From positions 124,001-188,000 of the forward strand of contig CAZBRD010000005.1 in assembly GCA_964494205.1 (NCBI GenBank): 64,000 nt of DNA. Direction: 5' to 3'. The stretch is from JBBTCX01 sp964494205. Lineage in GTDB: Bacteria > Planctomycetota > Phycisphaerae > UBA1845. Under the pieces are notes generated by a model, which did no database searches, was not told where the DNA came from, and saw nothing but the letters and a program-made list of their open reading frames with translations. The position numbers and the translations under genes are program-made. Positions 26,370 to 35,886 of the stretch are shown piece after piece; the stretch's first letter is position 1, and each line of letters starts with the position of its first letter.

Positions 26370-26415
26370 CCCCTCACCCCAACCCTCTCCCCAAGGGGGA
26401 GAGGGAGCGGAGGGG
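26370..26415. repeat. Dispersed repeat, CCCTCTCCCC family
   Basis: CCCTCTCCCC faces GGGGGAGAGGG around a short loop, flanked by CCCCTCACCCC and GCGGAGGGG. The same core appears inside a coding region at 59133-59157. It lies between the ATP-grasp gene and the convergent cupin gene. Confidence 0.65.
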
Positions 26416-26489
26416 AATCACTTCATAAGTCTACAGACATCGTATCAGCTCGAGTCACGCAGATCAGACGTCAAATGGGCTATTTTGTG

Positions 26490-27224
26490 CTATTTGCCCG
26501 GCTTGGTTTCCGCTGCTTTGGCTTGCTCCTTGAATTCAATCAACAAGCCATGCATTTCGGTTGTGCCCACGTTCTCGACCGAATGAGTCACGGCCTCGGA
26601 CCATTTCGCATCTCCGGCTTTTAGCTCTCTGTCTTCGGCCTTGCCGTCAGCACCGGTCACTTTTAGCTTTCCCGTAGTGAACGAATAATGAATGCAAGCA
26701 GGGTGCGAGTGCTTGGCTAGCTTGCCACCGGGCTTGAGATGAGTATCCATCACACGCATGCGCTCGTTGTCCAGAACGACTTTCGTCGAATCGGACGCCA
26801 CCTTGGCCTGATCTTCGTCCGCGGGGATCGAGTGCGCATCGCTCGTTGCCGGTTTCTTCAGTTCGATGACAATCGCCTTGAATTCCCCGGTACCGATGTT
26901 CTCCGTTGCGTGGGTTTCAGCCTTGATCCAGATGGCTTCGCCGGCCTTCTTCTCGACTTCTTTGGACTTGCCGTCCGGGTAGGTGAACTTGATCTTTCCC
27001 GCCTTGACGGCATACACCGCGTGGTCGGGATGTGAGTGACTTGCGACCTTGTCTCCCGCCTTAGCCGTAACTTCGATGACGCGGACTGTTTCATTTTCGA
27101 ACGCGACTTTGTAATTGTTCGGTGCCACCTTGACCGGGTCTTGTGCGAAAACTGAGGCGCTGCACAACACTTGCGCCGAAACCGCGATGGCAACTGCATG
27201 GTACCGACTTGCTCTGTTGGACAT
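26490..27224 (-). CDS. Exported protein with two tandem cupin domains
   Basis: 244 residues from ATG 27224 (AAGAGGAA upstream). Signal peptide ends near SVFAQ. Two similar cupin halves follow: HSHPDHAVYAV (about residue 63) and HSHPACIHYSF (about 163), each with VxxGKxKxT later and an HxxENxGT motif. Histidines of both halves could bind metal. Tandem cupins without other domains are found in oxygenases and in proteins of unknown role; no substrate can be assigned. The end is Lys/Ala-rich. Confidence 0.78.
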   Translation of the reverse strand: MSNRASRYHAVAIAVSAQVLCSASVFAQDPVKVAPNNYKVAFENETVRVIEVTAKAGDKVASHSHPDHAVYAVKAGKIKFTYPDGKSKEVEKKAGEAIWIKAETHATENIGTGEFKAIVIELKKPATSDAHSIPADEDQAKVASDSTKVVLDNERMRVMDTHLKPGGKLAKHSHPACIHYSFTTGKLKVTGADGKAEDRELKAGDAKWSEAVTHSVENVGTTEMHGLLIEFKEQAKAAETKPGK

Positions 27225-27386
27225 GATTGGATTCCTCTTGAAAAGTCTGGCCGCCGGCGCCGGGCCGCGCGCCTCGGAATTGTCGCACGAACGGCTTGAT
27301 TCGATCACGCTACACTGACATGCCGGTGCACACAATGCTGCACCGGAACAATGCAAACACGCATTGGTTTCTTGAAATTAGAAATG

Positions 27387-27417
27387 AAAAAAGGCTCGCC
27401 CATTGCTGGGCGAGCCC
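27387..27417 (-). terminator. Rho-independent terminator of the TPR gene
   Basis: On the minus strand the 10-bp arms GGCTCGCCCA/TGGGCGAGCC surround loop GCAA and are followed by six T. It is placed 34 bases after the stop of the TPR lipoprotein gene (27451-28950). Confidence 0.85.
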
Positions 27418-27450
27418 GAATCATGTCACTTTGGTTAGTGCAGCGACCGT

Positions 27451-28950
27451 TTAGTCGTGCATTCTTTCGCGGGGCGATCCGAAAGTGCTGCTCTGGATTC
27501 CCTTGGGTGAATCGGCACCGGAGGCCGTTCCGACTTCCCAGGTGGATTCCTGTGTGGCGAAGCACTCAATCTCCGATGCGCTAATCAGCACGACATCAGG
27601 GTTGATGGAAATGGTCGGCTGATTGCGCGTCATCGCCTGGACAATCATGTCATCCCAGCAGGACATTTCATTGCGAGCGACCCACAGGGCTTGTTCCAGT
27701 TCTAAGGCGAACGCCGTCTCATCTTTGATGGTGATGGCTTCGCCGTCGTCGGTAACCTGAAACCCGTTGTTGAAGAACTCGAACGCATCGATTCCGTCTG
27801 TCGGGTCGGAGAGTTCGCTGCCTTCGGTTTCTTCGTCGACCATCGTGTCGGTGTCGATCGATTCGCCGGTGAAAGCCGAAATCGGTTCGACCGCATTGTC
27901 GTCGATCGAATCAGTCGTCGTCACGGCCGGTGTCTCGAAGTCGATTTCGCGAATCGTGCGATCCCATTCCGGAGTCGACCAGCGTTCGTTCGCGTACCAA
28001 TCCGAAGTGACTGACGTCACGGGTCCGAGATCGGTGATGTCAGTGTCTTCAGACTGAGTCAGATCATAGCTGGCCAACTGCTCAAACGAATCAGTGGATG
28101 AAACAAATCTCGCCTGGACCGGATCGAAAACGATCGGTTCCGAAGACGCATTCGTTTGCGGGCGAACGGTCGTCAGATCATTGTCGATCGACGCGACGCT
28201 TGTCGGCGTGACGGTTTCGGTCGTCTCCGTACGGACCGTCCGCGTCTCGATGAACGGTGCGATCTGTTCCAATTGAGAACTGGCAGCGGTGAACTGCGGG
28301 TCGAGTTGCAGGACGCGCTCGAAGGCCGTGGCTGCTTCTTCGTACTGCTTCTGACCGCGATACATCAGGCCGAGGTTGTAATAGGCGTCGCTATCCGGCA
28401 ACACTTGCAGGAAAGTCTCCAGCGCTTCATCGAATCGACCCTGTCGTGCCATCACGACACCGAGATTGATTCGCGCACGCTCGAACTTCGGCGAGAGCTC
28501 GATGGTGGTACGCAATTCGCTTTCAGCCTCGGCCCAGCGGTTCAGCAGCATGAGCTCGAATCCGAGATTGTTGTGATACATGACGTACGCCGGCTTCAAC
28601 TCGACAGCGCGACGAAACGCTTCGACGGCCTCGGCGTGTCGCCCTACCTTGCTCAGCACGAGGCCGAGGCGATGATAGGCTTCGACGTATTCATGGCTCA
28701 CGGCGATCGCTTTGCGATATTGCATAATCGCCTTCTCGTAGTTGCCTTGCCCCTCAAAGAGGAAACCGGCAGCCAAGTGCGTTTCCGGCAAAATCTTTGG
28801 CGCCGGGATATCCTTGGCGTCTGCCACCTTGGCGTCTTGAACGGGTTTCCACGAAGAATGTTGCCCTTTCGGGACGAGGTAGTCTGAACTAGCGCAACCG
28901 GCAACGATCAGCGCCGCAGTCGTCAATGTCTTGATCTTCATCATAGTCAT
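27451..28950 (-). CDS. TPR-repeat lipoprotein
   Basis: 499 residues. The N-terminus (MTMMKIKTLTTAALIVAGC) is a lipoprotein signal with lipobox VAGC. From about residue 58 to 235 come five to six tetratricopeptide repeats (for example GNYEKAIMQYRKAIAVSHEY, GRHAEAVEAFRRAVELKPAY). The remaining 250 residues are acidic and Thr/Ser-rich, with low complexity, and no named domain. TPRs bind other proteins, so this is probably a scaffold at the outer membrane or periplasm. It follows the OmpA-like lipoprotein gene by 21 bases, and a strong terminator ends the unit. Confidence 0.8.
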   Translation of the reverse strand: MTMMKIKTLTTAALIVAGCASSDYLVPKGQHSSWKPVQDAKVADAKDIPAPKILPETHLAAGFLFEGQGNYEKAIMQYRKAIAVSHEYVEAYHRLGLVLSKVGRHAEAVEAFRRAVELKPAYVMYHNNLGFELMLLNRWAEAESELRTTIELSPKFERARINLGVVMARQGRFDEALETFLQVLPDSDAYYNLGLMYRGQKQYEEAATAFERVLQLDPQFTAASSQLEQIAPFIETRTVRTETTETVTPTSVASIDNDLTTVRPQTNASSEPIVFDPVQARFVSSTDSFEQLASYDLTQSEDTDITDLGPVTSVTSDWYANERWSTPEWDRTIREIDFETPAVTTTDSIDDNAVEPISAFTGESIDTDTMVDEETEGSELSDPTDGIDAFEFFNNGFQVTDDGEAITIKDETAFALELEQALWVARNEMSCWDDMIVQAMTRNQPTISINPDVVLISASEIECFATQESTWEVGTASGADSPKGIQSSTFGSPRERMHD

Positions 28951-28971
28951 ATCAGGCCCCCACTCCTTCCA

Positions 28972-29499
28972 TTAATTCGAATTCGATGAACTAGGAGCAG
29001 CCGGCGCGGCTGGTCCGCTTCCACCATCGGTCGGCTTGTGTGTGCCGCGATCGGCGATCTTGATGGCCGACGCCGCTGCCACTCCGCGACCGGTCGGCAG
29101 ACCCACTTCTACTTTGACCTTGCCCATGTCACAGCCCGCGAGTTTCAGATACTCGCGAACATGTTCGAGGCGCTGATCAATCAGCGCTTTGTCCGTCTTG
29201 GTTGTGTCATAATGAATGGTGCCGCCATAATGCTTGATCACACTCGCCATGCGGTCAAGTCGCGCTGCGCCCGTTCCGCTCAGTTCGCTCGACTGGCCGG
29301 CGAAATGGAAATCGGCGATCGCCATGTCCGCGAGCAGCGCGTTGTCGGACATGTCGTTGAGATGCCCCATCGCCTCCGACCGACCCTCGTCCATCAGGTC
29401 GAGTTGCATCTGGCTTGCGGTGGGATACTTCTTATTGCACGCGAGCGCCGCTCCCACCAACGGCACAATCAGAATTAAACGACTGTATTTTCCGAACAT
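28972..29499 (-). CDS. OmpA-like lipoprotein
   Basis: 175 residues. ATG 29499 has AAGGAG upstream. Signal peptide with lipobox ALAC, then an N-terminal stretch and an OmpA-C-like region: FHFAGQSSELSGTGAARLDR, a YGGTIHYD strand, and DQRLEHVREYLKLAG (helix before the strand VEVGL). The Pro/Ser tail is unstructured. Members of this family bind peptidoglycan non-covalently. Here the match is weak in the usual NxxLSxxRA region, so a degenerate version is possible. First gene of a two-gene unit with the TPR lipoprotein. Confidence 0.68.
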   Translation of the reverse strand: MFGKYSRLILIVPLVGAALACNKKYPTASQMQLDLMDEGRSEAMGHLNDMSDNALLADMAIADFHFAGQSSELSGTGAARLDRMASVIKHYGGTIHYDTTKTDKALIDQRLEHVREYLKLAGCDMGKVKVEVGLPTGRGVAAASAIKIADRGTHKPTDGGSGPAAPAAPSSSNSN

Positions 29500-29777
29500 G
29501 CAACCTACTCCTTCGCAATGAAAAACGCTGACGCCGAAGACTCGCTCGCGAAGACCGTTTACGTCGAGGCGGTGACTCGGCACGTTCCGTCCAATAGCTA
29601 TCGATCGGAACGAGCCATAACATTTGTTATTTATCGGGCGACTCCGATCGCTTTTTTCGAGCGGTTCGGAGCGTGTGCATGTCCAAATAAATGCCCGGCC
29701 AATGCTGCCAGAATGCGGAGAAACAGTTTCTCAGGGCTGATAATCGGCGAAGTGCAAACGCTTTTGATGCAGGTACA

Positions 29778-30932
29778 ATGCCCCGCATGAGCGGCAGCTT
29801 TCACCAGTTTTTGGATCGCGCGCGCGAGCTACACGCTACGGCCATCGTCATCGATTCGCACGTGGATACGACGCAACGCTTGATGGATGCGTATTGGTCG
29901 TTCAAAGAGCGGCACGACACAGGCCACATTGACCTACCTCGACTGCGCGAAGGCGGTGTCGGCGGTCTCTTCATGGCTGTATGGATGCCGCAGAAAAACG
30001 AATCGCCGCATTACGCAGCTACCGTCAGGGCGCAAATCGAACGAATCAAGCGACTTTGCAGTGAACTTCCCGGCGATCTCTGTCTTGCGCGATCCAGTGA
30101 GGACATGCGTGCCGCCAAACGAGCGGGCAAGATTGCGATCCTGATTGGAATCGAGGGCGGCTACTTGATTGAGGATTCGATCGAGTTGCTGCACGAGTAT
30201 CGCGACGCCGGCGCGATGTACATGACACTTACCCACGCATTGCACACCAACTGGGCGGACTCTGCCGGCGTGCATGAATCGCTGGCTGCGAAGCACAACG
30301 GCCTGACCGAGTTCGGGCGCGACGTTATTCGAGAGATGAATCGCATCGGGATGATGGTAGACGTTTCGCACGTCAGCGACGCGACGTTTTGGGATGTGGT
30401 TAAGACGAGCGCAGCCCCCATCGTGGCCACCCACTCCTCGTGCCGCGCAGTGTCACCGCACCGGCGAAATCTGACAGACGATATGATGCGGGCGATCGCG
30501 GCATCCGGCGGCGTCGTTCAGATCAACTTCGCTTCGTTGTTCATTGACCCCGATCATCCTCCTGTCGACATTGCGGCCCTGAAGAGACGTCTGGCGAGCG
30601 GTGGCAACCTGACCGAGAAGGTCAGCGAACACCAGACTCCGCTTTCACGACTGGTTGATCACTTCATGCACGCGGTTAAAGTCGTGGGGCATCAACACGT
30701 GGGCGTCGGTTCAGATTTCGACGGCATACCGGCTGTACCCGCAGATATGGATGACTGCTCTATGCTGCCGAATCTGACGGCTTCGATGCTGGAGCGCGGG
30801 CTAACCGAAGCAGAGCTGAAGTGTATCCTCGGGGAGAACATCCTTCGTGTTATGGATGAATGTCACCTAAGATCTGTTGTCAAAGTGGAAAGTCGTCCGA
30901 TGCCAGAACCCTCCTCTTGTGTCAGGGCATGA
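29778..30932 (+). CDS. Membrane dipeptidase-like, peptidase M19
   Basis: 384 residues. Metal-binding motifs of M19 renal dipeptidases are present: DSHVD (about 27-31), GIEGG (metal Glu), DVSHVSD, ATHSSCRAVSPHRRN and GVGSDFDG. These enzymes hydrolyse dipeptides with two zinc ions. No signal peptide is visible, so it may be cytoplasmic. The start 29778 (AGG four bases before) or 29787 both fit. The stop TGA overlaps the next gene's ATG (ATGA). Confidence 0.9.
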   Translation: MPRMSGSFHQFLDRARELHATAIVIDSHVDTTQRLMDAYWSFKERHDTGHIDLPRLREGGVGGLFMAVWMPQKNESPHYAATVRAQIERIKRLCSELPGDLCLARSSEDMRAAKRAGKIAILIGIEGGYLIEDSIELLHEYRDAGAMYMTLTHALHTNWADSAGVHESLAAKHNGLTEFGRDVIREMNRIGMMVDVSHVSDATFWDVVKTSAAPIVATHSSCRAVSPHRRNLTDDMMRAIAASGGVVQINFASLFIDPDHPPVDIAALKRRLASGGNLTEKVSEHQTPLSRLVDHFMHAVKVVGHQHVGVGSDFDGIPAVPADMDDCSMLPNLTASMLERGLTEAELKCILGENILRVMDECHLRSVVKVESRPMPEPSSCVRA

Positions 30933-32608
30933 CACAAACCCCGCCGAAATTCCAACATAGTAACCCGACCACAGCATCGGGCGATCCCGACTCTCAGCAG
31001 TCCTTACTTCATAGCTGGCTGAGCCCGCTTGTCATCATCCTGATTGGTCTCACCCTGTATCTTCCCGGCGTAAACTGGGGCCTGCCGGCAGTCAGTTCCT
31101 GGAGCCAGGACTCCATCGGCGGCATGAGAACCCTCGGTGCGGTCAAGACGTGGCCCGACCACTGGCAAGGCCGCTACGCACCGTTTCAATACTTGGTTCT
31201 TCAGACGATCTACACTCCCCTATTGCATCACTGGAAGTCAACGGGGGACTTGATCAGTGATCCAAAAACGGGAGAAGAAATCCTTAAACCCCCTCACGAC
31301 GAACGGATCGGGTTGCTGCACCTCATCGCGGGCTTGGTTTCGATTTTCATGGCGGTCGCAACCGGATTCGGCCTTTGGATGGCGGCGCAACTTTTCACCG
31401 ACGATCCACTCTCCGCAATCATCGCAACTGTAGCGTTCATGATCGGTGCCGATTTCACGTATTTCGCCAAGCTGGGAAACGTAGACGTCCCATCAATGTG
31501 CTGGTTTGCGTGGAGCGTGTATTTCTATATCCGCGCGTTGCGATCCGGAAGGACGCAAGACTGCGCGCTTCTCGGCGTGTTCGGTTCACTCGCCATAAGC
31601 ACCAAAGACTCGTTGGCAGGAATCTATCCCGGTATGGCCCTCGTTTTGTTGGGAGCGGAGCTCGTTCGCTATCGTGCCCAAAACTCACTTAGCCGTTCAT
31701 TTCTTAAAACTCTTTTTCAAGTGAATTGGCTAATCGGAATCGCAGCATTCATATTGCCTTATCTGTGGATCAACGGCATCTTTCAAAATCCACATGCCTA
31801 TCTTGATCGCATGGATTATTGGCTGGACGTGACGGCCGACACCATCCACGGCCGACAAGCCAAGTACGCCGGTTCACTGGAACTCGCGATGGCCACACTT
31901 CGGTACGTCACCTCCGCGGTAGGTTGGCCCATGCGCTACGCCATGATGGCCGCATGCCTATTTGCAGTGCTTTACCGCCGTCGCGAAGTGTTGATCGTCG
32001 CGATTCCCTGCCTCACCTATTACATCATCGTTATCGAGCGAATGGATTTCGTATATGCTCGATTTCTCTTTCCCATTCTACTCATGGTTTGCCTGCTCGT
32101 AGGGCTGGCCGGTTCAACATGGTTGCGTCAATCGCACGTCCATCGTCTGGTGCGCATGCTGGTGATCATGGCCGTCCTCGTGCCGTCGTTCAGTTACGCG
32201 TTCGCGGTCAATCTGGAGATGATGTCGGATTCACGTTATGCAGCCGAGGAATGGTTCAAGAAAAATGTTCCGCCTCCATCGAGCATTGGAGCTACTTCCA
32301 AACCGCAGTACCTTCCCCGACTCACCGAACTGGGATACGCCACGTACTCGATTCCCATGACGCGCGACTCGTTCAATCAACCGCAGCCCGAGTATCTTGT
32401 GCTGACGAGCTACGACTATGAAGATTATTCGGAGGAGCAACGTGCGAGTATGGATGAGCTTGTACCCGGGCGTTTGGGATATAAGCTGGTTGCAAGTTTC
32501 GATGGGAAGTATCTTCCGCCGCATCGTTCGTGGCTGGCGATCGCGGGATGGGGAACGCCAAATACTGGAAAGATCAGCCCTAAGATTCTGGTTTTCAAGA
32601 GAAAATGA
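30929..32608 (+). CDS. GT39-like polytopic membrane glycosyltransferase
   Basis: 559 residues with about ten to twelve spans. After the first span come VNWGLPAVSSWSQDSIGG and acidic residues in the first large loop, as in lipid-phosphate-sugar dependent transferases of the GT39/ArnT class. It moves a sugar from a polyprenyl-linked donor to an unknown acceptor on the outer face of the membrane. The last 150 residues are soluble. It overlaps the dipeptidase stop (ATGA). A related protein (58102-60324) has the same INWGLP opening. Confidence 0.72.
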   Translation: MTQTPPKFQHSNPTTASGDPDSQQSLLHSWLSPLVIILIGLTLYLPGVNWGLPAVSSWSQDSIGGMRTLGAVKTWPDHWQGRYAPFQYLVLQTIYTPLLHHWKSTGDLISDPKTGEEILKPPHDERIGLLHLIAGLVSIFMAVATGFGLWMAAQLFTDDPLSAIIATVAFMIGADFTYFAKLGNVDVPSMCWFAWSVYFYIRALRSGRTQDCALLGVFGSLAISTKDSLAGIYPGMALVLLGAELVRYRAQNSLSRSFLKTLFQVNWLIGIAAFILPYLWINGIFQNPHAYLDRMDYWLDVTADTIHGRQAKYAGSLELAMATLRYVTSAVGWPMRYAMMAACLFAVLYRRREVLIVAIPCLTYYIIVIERMDFVYARFLFPILLMVCLLVGLAGSTWLRQSHVHRLVRMLVIMAVLVPSFSYAFAVNLEMMSDSRYAAEEWFKKNVPPPSSIGATSKPQYLPRLTELGYATYSIPMTRDSFNQPQPEYLVLTSYDYEDYSEEQRASMDELVPGRLGYKLVASFDGKYLPPHRSWLAIAGWGTPNTGKISPKILVFKRK

Positions 32609-32660
32609 TCGCAACCACAAGAATTCGATAGTCATATCCCCGTAAACGGAGCAATTAGGA

Positions 32661-33797
32661 ATGCCACGAATCGTCATCATCGGCCTCGTCCTTGCAGGAG
32701 GGATTCTTGGCTGGCTCTTTTGGCAGAAGCATCGGCCCGTCCCGCTGAGCGTTTCAGGATTCGTCGAGGCAGACGAAATCCGCGTGGGTTCGCGAATTGG
32801 CGGCCGAGTGGCAGAAGTAGTCGTCGACGAGGGGCAGCGCGTCACCACAGGCCAACCACTCTTTCGCGTTGACCCGTTTGATATCAAGGCGTCGTTGGCC
32901 GAAGCCGAGGCGCGCCGTGATGCGGCTCGTGCAGAGCTGGATCGCCTGCGGGCCGGGTTTCGCGATGAGGAAATCGAACAAGCGCGGGCGAAGCGCGATC
33001 GAGCGTCGGCCGTCTTGCAGCGCCTCATAACCGGTCCCCGTCCCGAAGAAATCAAGATCGCCGAGGAGGACTACAAGAAGGCTCAAGCGCAACTCGAATG
33101 GGCCGAATCCGAGTTTGAGCGTGTAAGTGGTCTTCGCGAGCGTGCAGACGCGGCCAAGGCAGAATACGAAATAGCATCACGCACGTTGAAGACCTCGCGG
33201 GCCAGCAAGGCGGCTGCCGAGCAACAACTGAACCTGCTTCTTGAAGGCACGCGTTCCGAGGACATCGCCGAAGCAAGAGCGCTCTTTGCCGAGGCGGAAC
33301 AAGGACTCGCGCTGCTCGAAACTGGAAACCGCAAGGAAGACATCGCTCGTGCCGAAGCCCAGGTCGCGGCCGCAGAAGCGGCCATCGCCGCCATTGGCAT
33401 TCGTCTCGCCGAAACAACGGTGACATCGCCGTGCGATTGCGTGGTTGAGTCCATCGAACTTCAGCCAGGCGATTTGGTTTCACCCAATGCACCTTCGGTG
33501 TCGTTACTCGACCTCACGCATTTGTGGGTTCGGGCGTATGTTCCCGAGGTACACCTCCGCCATGCCGAACTTGGCCGAGAACTTCTCATTCGCATCGATG
33601 GCTTTCCCGACACCCAGTTTCCGGGCCGCATTGTATTTGTTGCGAGCGAGGGAGAATTCACGCCCCGAAACGTGCAGACGCCGGAGGAACGCGGGAAACA
33701 GGTCTTTCGCATCAAGGTTGATCTGACAACTGAAGACAAACGTTTGCGTGTAGGGATGGCCGGAGACGTTCTGCTGGCGGAGTCGCAGCGACCATGA
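32661..33797 (+). CDS. HlyD-family periplasmic adaptor (YbhG-like)
   Basis: 378 residues. One N-terminal membrane anchor, then the first lipoyl half (VSGFVEADEIRVGSRIGG), a long Ala/Glu-rich coiled-coil hairpin (about residues 80-250), and the second lipoyl half (ETTVTSPCDCVVESIELQPG) and barrel domain. Such adaptors link an inner-membrane ABC exporter to an outer-membrane channel. It is the first gene of a tightly overlapping set: its stop overlaps the ATPase start by 4 bases. No TolC homologue is in the window. Confidence 0.88.
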   Translation: MPRIVIIGLVLAGGILGWLFWQKHRPVPLSVSGFVEADEIRVGSRIGGRVAEVVVDEGQRVTTGQPLFRVDPFDIKASLAEAEARRDAARAELDRLRAGFRDEEIEQARAKRDRASAVLQRLITGPRPEEIKIAEEDYKKAQAQLEWAESEFERVSGLRERADAAKAEYEIASRTLKTSRASKAAAEQQLNLLLEGTRSEDIAEARALFAEAEQGLALLETGNRKEDIARAEAQVAAAEAAIAAIGIRLAETTVTSPCDCVVESIELQPGDLVSPNAPSVSLLDLTHLWVRAYVPEVHLRHAELGRELLIRIDGFPDTQFPGRIVFVASEGEFTPRNVQTPEERGKQVFRIKVDLTTEDKRLRVGMAGDVLLAESQRP

Positions 33798-34744
33798 GCC
33801 AGCCCGTCATAACAACGAGTGAGTTGACGAAGAGATTCGGCGACAACACGGTCGTTCGCGCGGTTACGTTCGAAGTGCCGCGTGGCAGCATCTTCGGACT
33901 CCTTGGCCCCAACGGTGCGGGCAAGTCGACGATCATTCGTATGTTGTGCGGCGTGCTTCGACCAACCTCGGGGACGGGTAGCGTACTCGGCGTTGATATC
34001 GTGCAGGACCCCGAAGCAGTGAAGCGCAGCATCGGTTACATGTCGCAGAAATTCAGCCTCTATGCAGATTTGAATGTTGTCGAGAATATTCGATTCTACG
34101 CTCGCATTTACGGCCTGCCGCCAGCGAAACAACGCGAACGCGAAGAGGCCGTCATCGCGATCACGGGACTTGCACCGTATGTTGATCGCCTGGCGGGAAA
34201 GCTATCAGGCGGATGGAAGCAACGGCTGGCGCTGGCGTGTTCGCTTATTCATGAACCGCAAGTGCTCTTCCTTGATGAACCGACAGCCGGCATCGACCCA
34301 GTGGCGCGGCGTGACCTCTGGGATCTGTTGTTCGATTTCTCGCATCGTGGAATTACGATGCTGGTGACGACGCACTACATGGATGAAGCCGAGCGATGCA
34401 CGCACGTCGGCTATATCTATCAGGCCCGCATGATTGCGGTGGGCAAACCAATCGATCTCAAGATGTCGCCGGAAGTCAACCCGCCGGGCACGGCGCGCTA
34501 CGAACTGACGTGCCGCGAGCCGGCTGCATCGCTGGCGATTGCGCGACATTCGCCCAGTTTTCGCGACGCAACAATGTTCGGAGATACATTGCACTTGCTT
34601 GCCTCGAATCAACTGGGACCAGACGACATTGTGCGAATGGTGTGCCCGGATGATGCGACCGCGACGATCCGGCCGATCGGGCCTTCGCTGGAAGATGCGT
34701 TCGTGTTAATGAGTCGCTCGAGAACGGCGGAGGCGGCCGCTTGA
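33794..34744 (+). CDS. ABC transporter ATP-binding protein (YbhF-like)
   Basis: 316 residues. Walker A GPNGAGKST (38-46), Q-loop YMSQKFSLYADL, signature LSGGWKQRLALA, Walker B VLFLDEPTAG and switch His in VTTHYMDEAERC are all present. The C-terminal 90 residues are the extension seen in drug or lipid exporters. It energises the ABC-2 permease next to it. ATG overlaps the HlyD stop, and its own stop overlaps the permease start. Confidence 0.93.
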   Translation: MSQPVITTSELTKRFGDNTVVRAVTFEVPRGSIFGLLGPNGAGKSTIIRMLCGVLRPTSGTGSVLGVDIVQDPEAVKRSIGYMSQKFSLYADLNVVENIRFYARIYGLPPAKQREREEAVIAITGLAPYVDRLAGKLSGGWKQRLALACSLIHEPQVLFLDEPTAGIDPVARRDLWDLLFDFSHRGITMLVTTHYMDEAERCTHVGYIYQARMIAVGKPIDLKMSPEVNPPGTARYELTCREPAASLAIARHSPSFRDATMFGDTLHLLASNQLGPDDIVRMVCPDDATATIRPIGPSLEDAFVLMSRSRTAEAAA

Positions 34745-35886
34745 ACGGGTTCCTGGCCATTTTTCTCAAGGAATTCGCTCATATTCGGCGAGAACCGGCG
34801 ACGATTTTCTTCGTGTTTGTCGTGCCTGTTTTGCAAATGACCATTTTCGGGTTTGCGATCGACGTCACCATCGAGAACATCCCGCTGGTGGTATACGACC
34901 TCGACGGCAGACAGGAAAGTCGCCGCCTCGTTGATGCACTGTGCAACACGCGGACGTTTCGTGTAGTCAATCGGGTGCAGGATATTGAATCGTATCGTCG
35001 ATCGTTCACGTCCGGTCGAGCGCAAGCTGGCGTGCTGATTCCCGCAGACTACACCGATCGACTCATTCGCGGCGAGCAGGCTGTCGTTCAGGTGCTGGTT
35101 GACGGCAGTGATTCGCAGGTTGCAATGACAGCGGTCAACACGGCCAATCTGCTCGTTGGGCAGTTAGCCATTGGAAAGGCTCGCGCGGTCGGCGAGTCGC
35201 TGCAAATGGGACCAGCCAGAAACGAACGCGGCGAATTCGCGCCGCCCATCGAAGCGCGTACTCGGCTGCTTTTCAACCCCGACCTAAAAAGCTCTTACTT
35301 CTTCGTGCCGGGGCTGATCGGCATCATATTGCAGCTGGTCTCATTGTTTCTCACGAGCGGGTCAATCGTGCGCGAGCGCGAGGTCGGCACACTGGAGCAG
35401 CTTTTCGTCACACCCGTCGGACGTGGCGGTCTGCTGCTGGGTAAACTACTGCCCTATTCCATTCTCGCGATGTCTGAGTTGATTATTGTCTTGTTTGCGA
35501 TGGTGGCGGTGTTCGGCGTGCCGATTAACGGAAACCTGATGCTTCTGCTTTCACTTTCTTGCTTGTTCATTATTACCGTTCTTGGTTTGGGGCTGCTGAT
35601 TTCAACGCTGGCGCGGACGCAGCTTGAAGCCATCCAGTTTTCGTTCCTGATCATGCTGCCTTCTGTTTTCCTCTCGGGATTCATGTTCCCAAGATCGGAG
35701 ATGCCCGACCTGATTTACGCAATTACGTTCATATTGCCGGTCACGTATTTCGTCGAAATTCTGCGCGGCATCATCCTTCGGGGGGCCGATGCGATTGATC
35801 TGGTGCCGGAGATCGCCGGGCTTGCCATTTGTTGCGTGGTGATTCTTTCGTTGAGTCTGGCTCGTTTTAGAAAGCAGCTCGATTGA
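34741..35886 (+). CDS. ABC-2 type permease (YbhS-like)
   Basis: 381 residues with one N-terminal span, a large extracytoplasmic domain (about 45-180), then a block of five spans. The REREVGTLEQLFVTP segment and the PSVFLSGFMFPRSEMP end are typical of ABC-2 permeases. It opens with TTG at 34741, overlapping the ATPase stop (TTGA). Export of drugs or lipids is likely, substrate unknown. Confidence 0.9.
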   Translation: MNGFLAIFLKEFAHIRREPATIFFVFVVPVLQMTIFGFAIDVTIENIPLVVYDLDGRQESRRLVDALCNTRTFRVVNRVQDIESYRRSFTSGRAQAGVLIPADYTDRLIRGEQAVVQVLVDGSDSQVAMTAVNTANLLVGQLAIGKARAVGESLQMGPARNERGEFAPPIEARTRLLFNPDLKSSYFFVPGLIGIILQLVSLFLTSGSIVREREVGTLEQLFVTPVGRGGLLLGKLLPYSILAMSELIIVLFAMVAVFGVPINGNLMLLLSLSCLFIITVLGLGLLISTLARTQLEAIQFSFLIMLPSVFLSGFMFPRSEMPDLIYAITFILPVTYFVEILRGIILRGADAIDLVPEIAGLAICCVVILSLSLARFRKQLD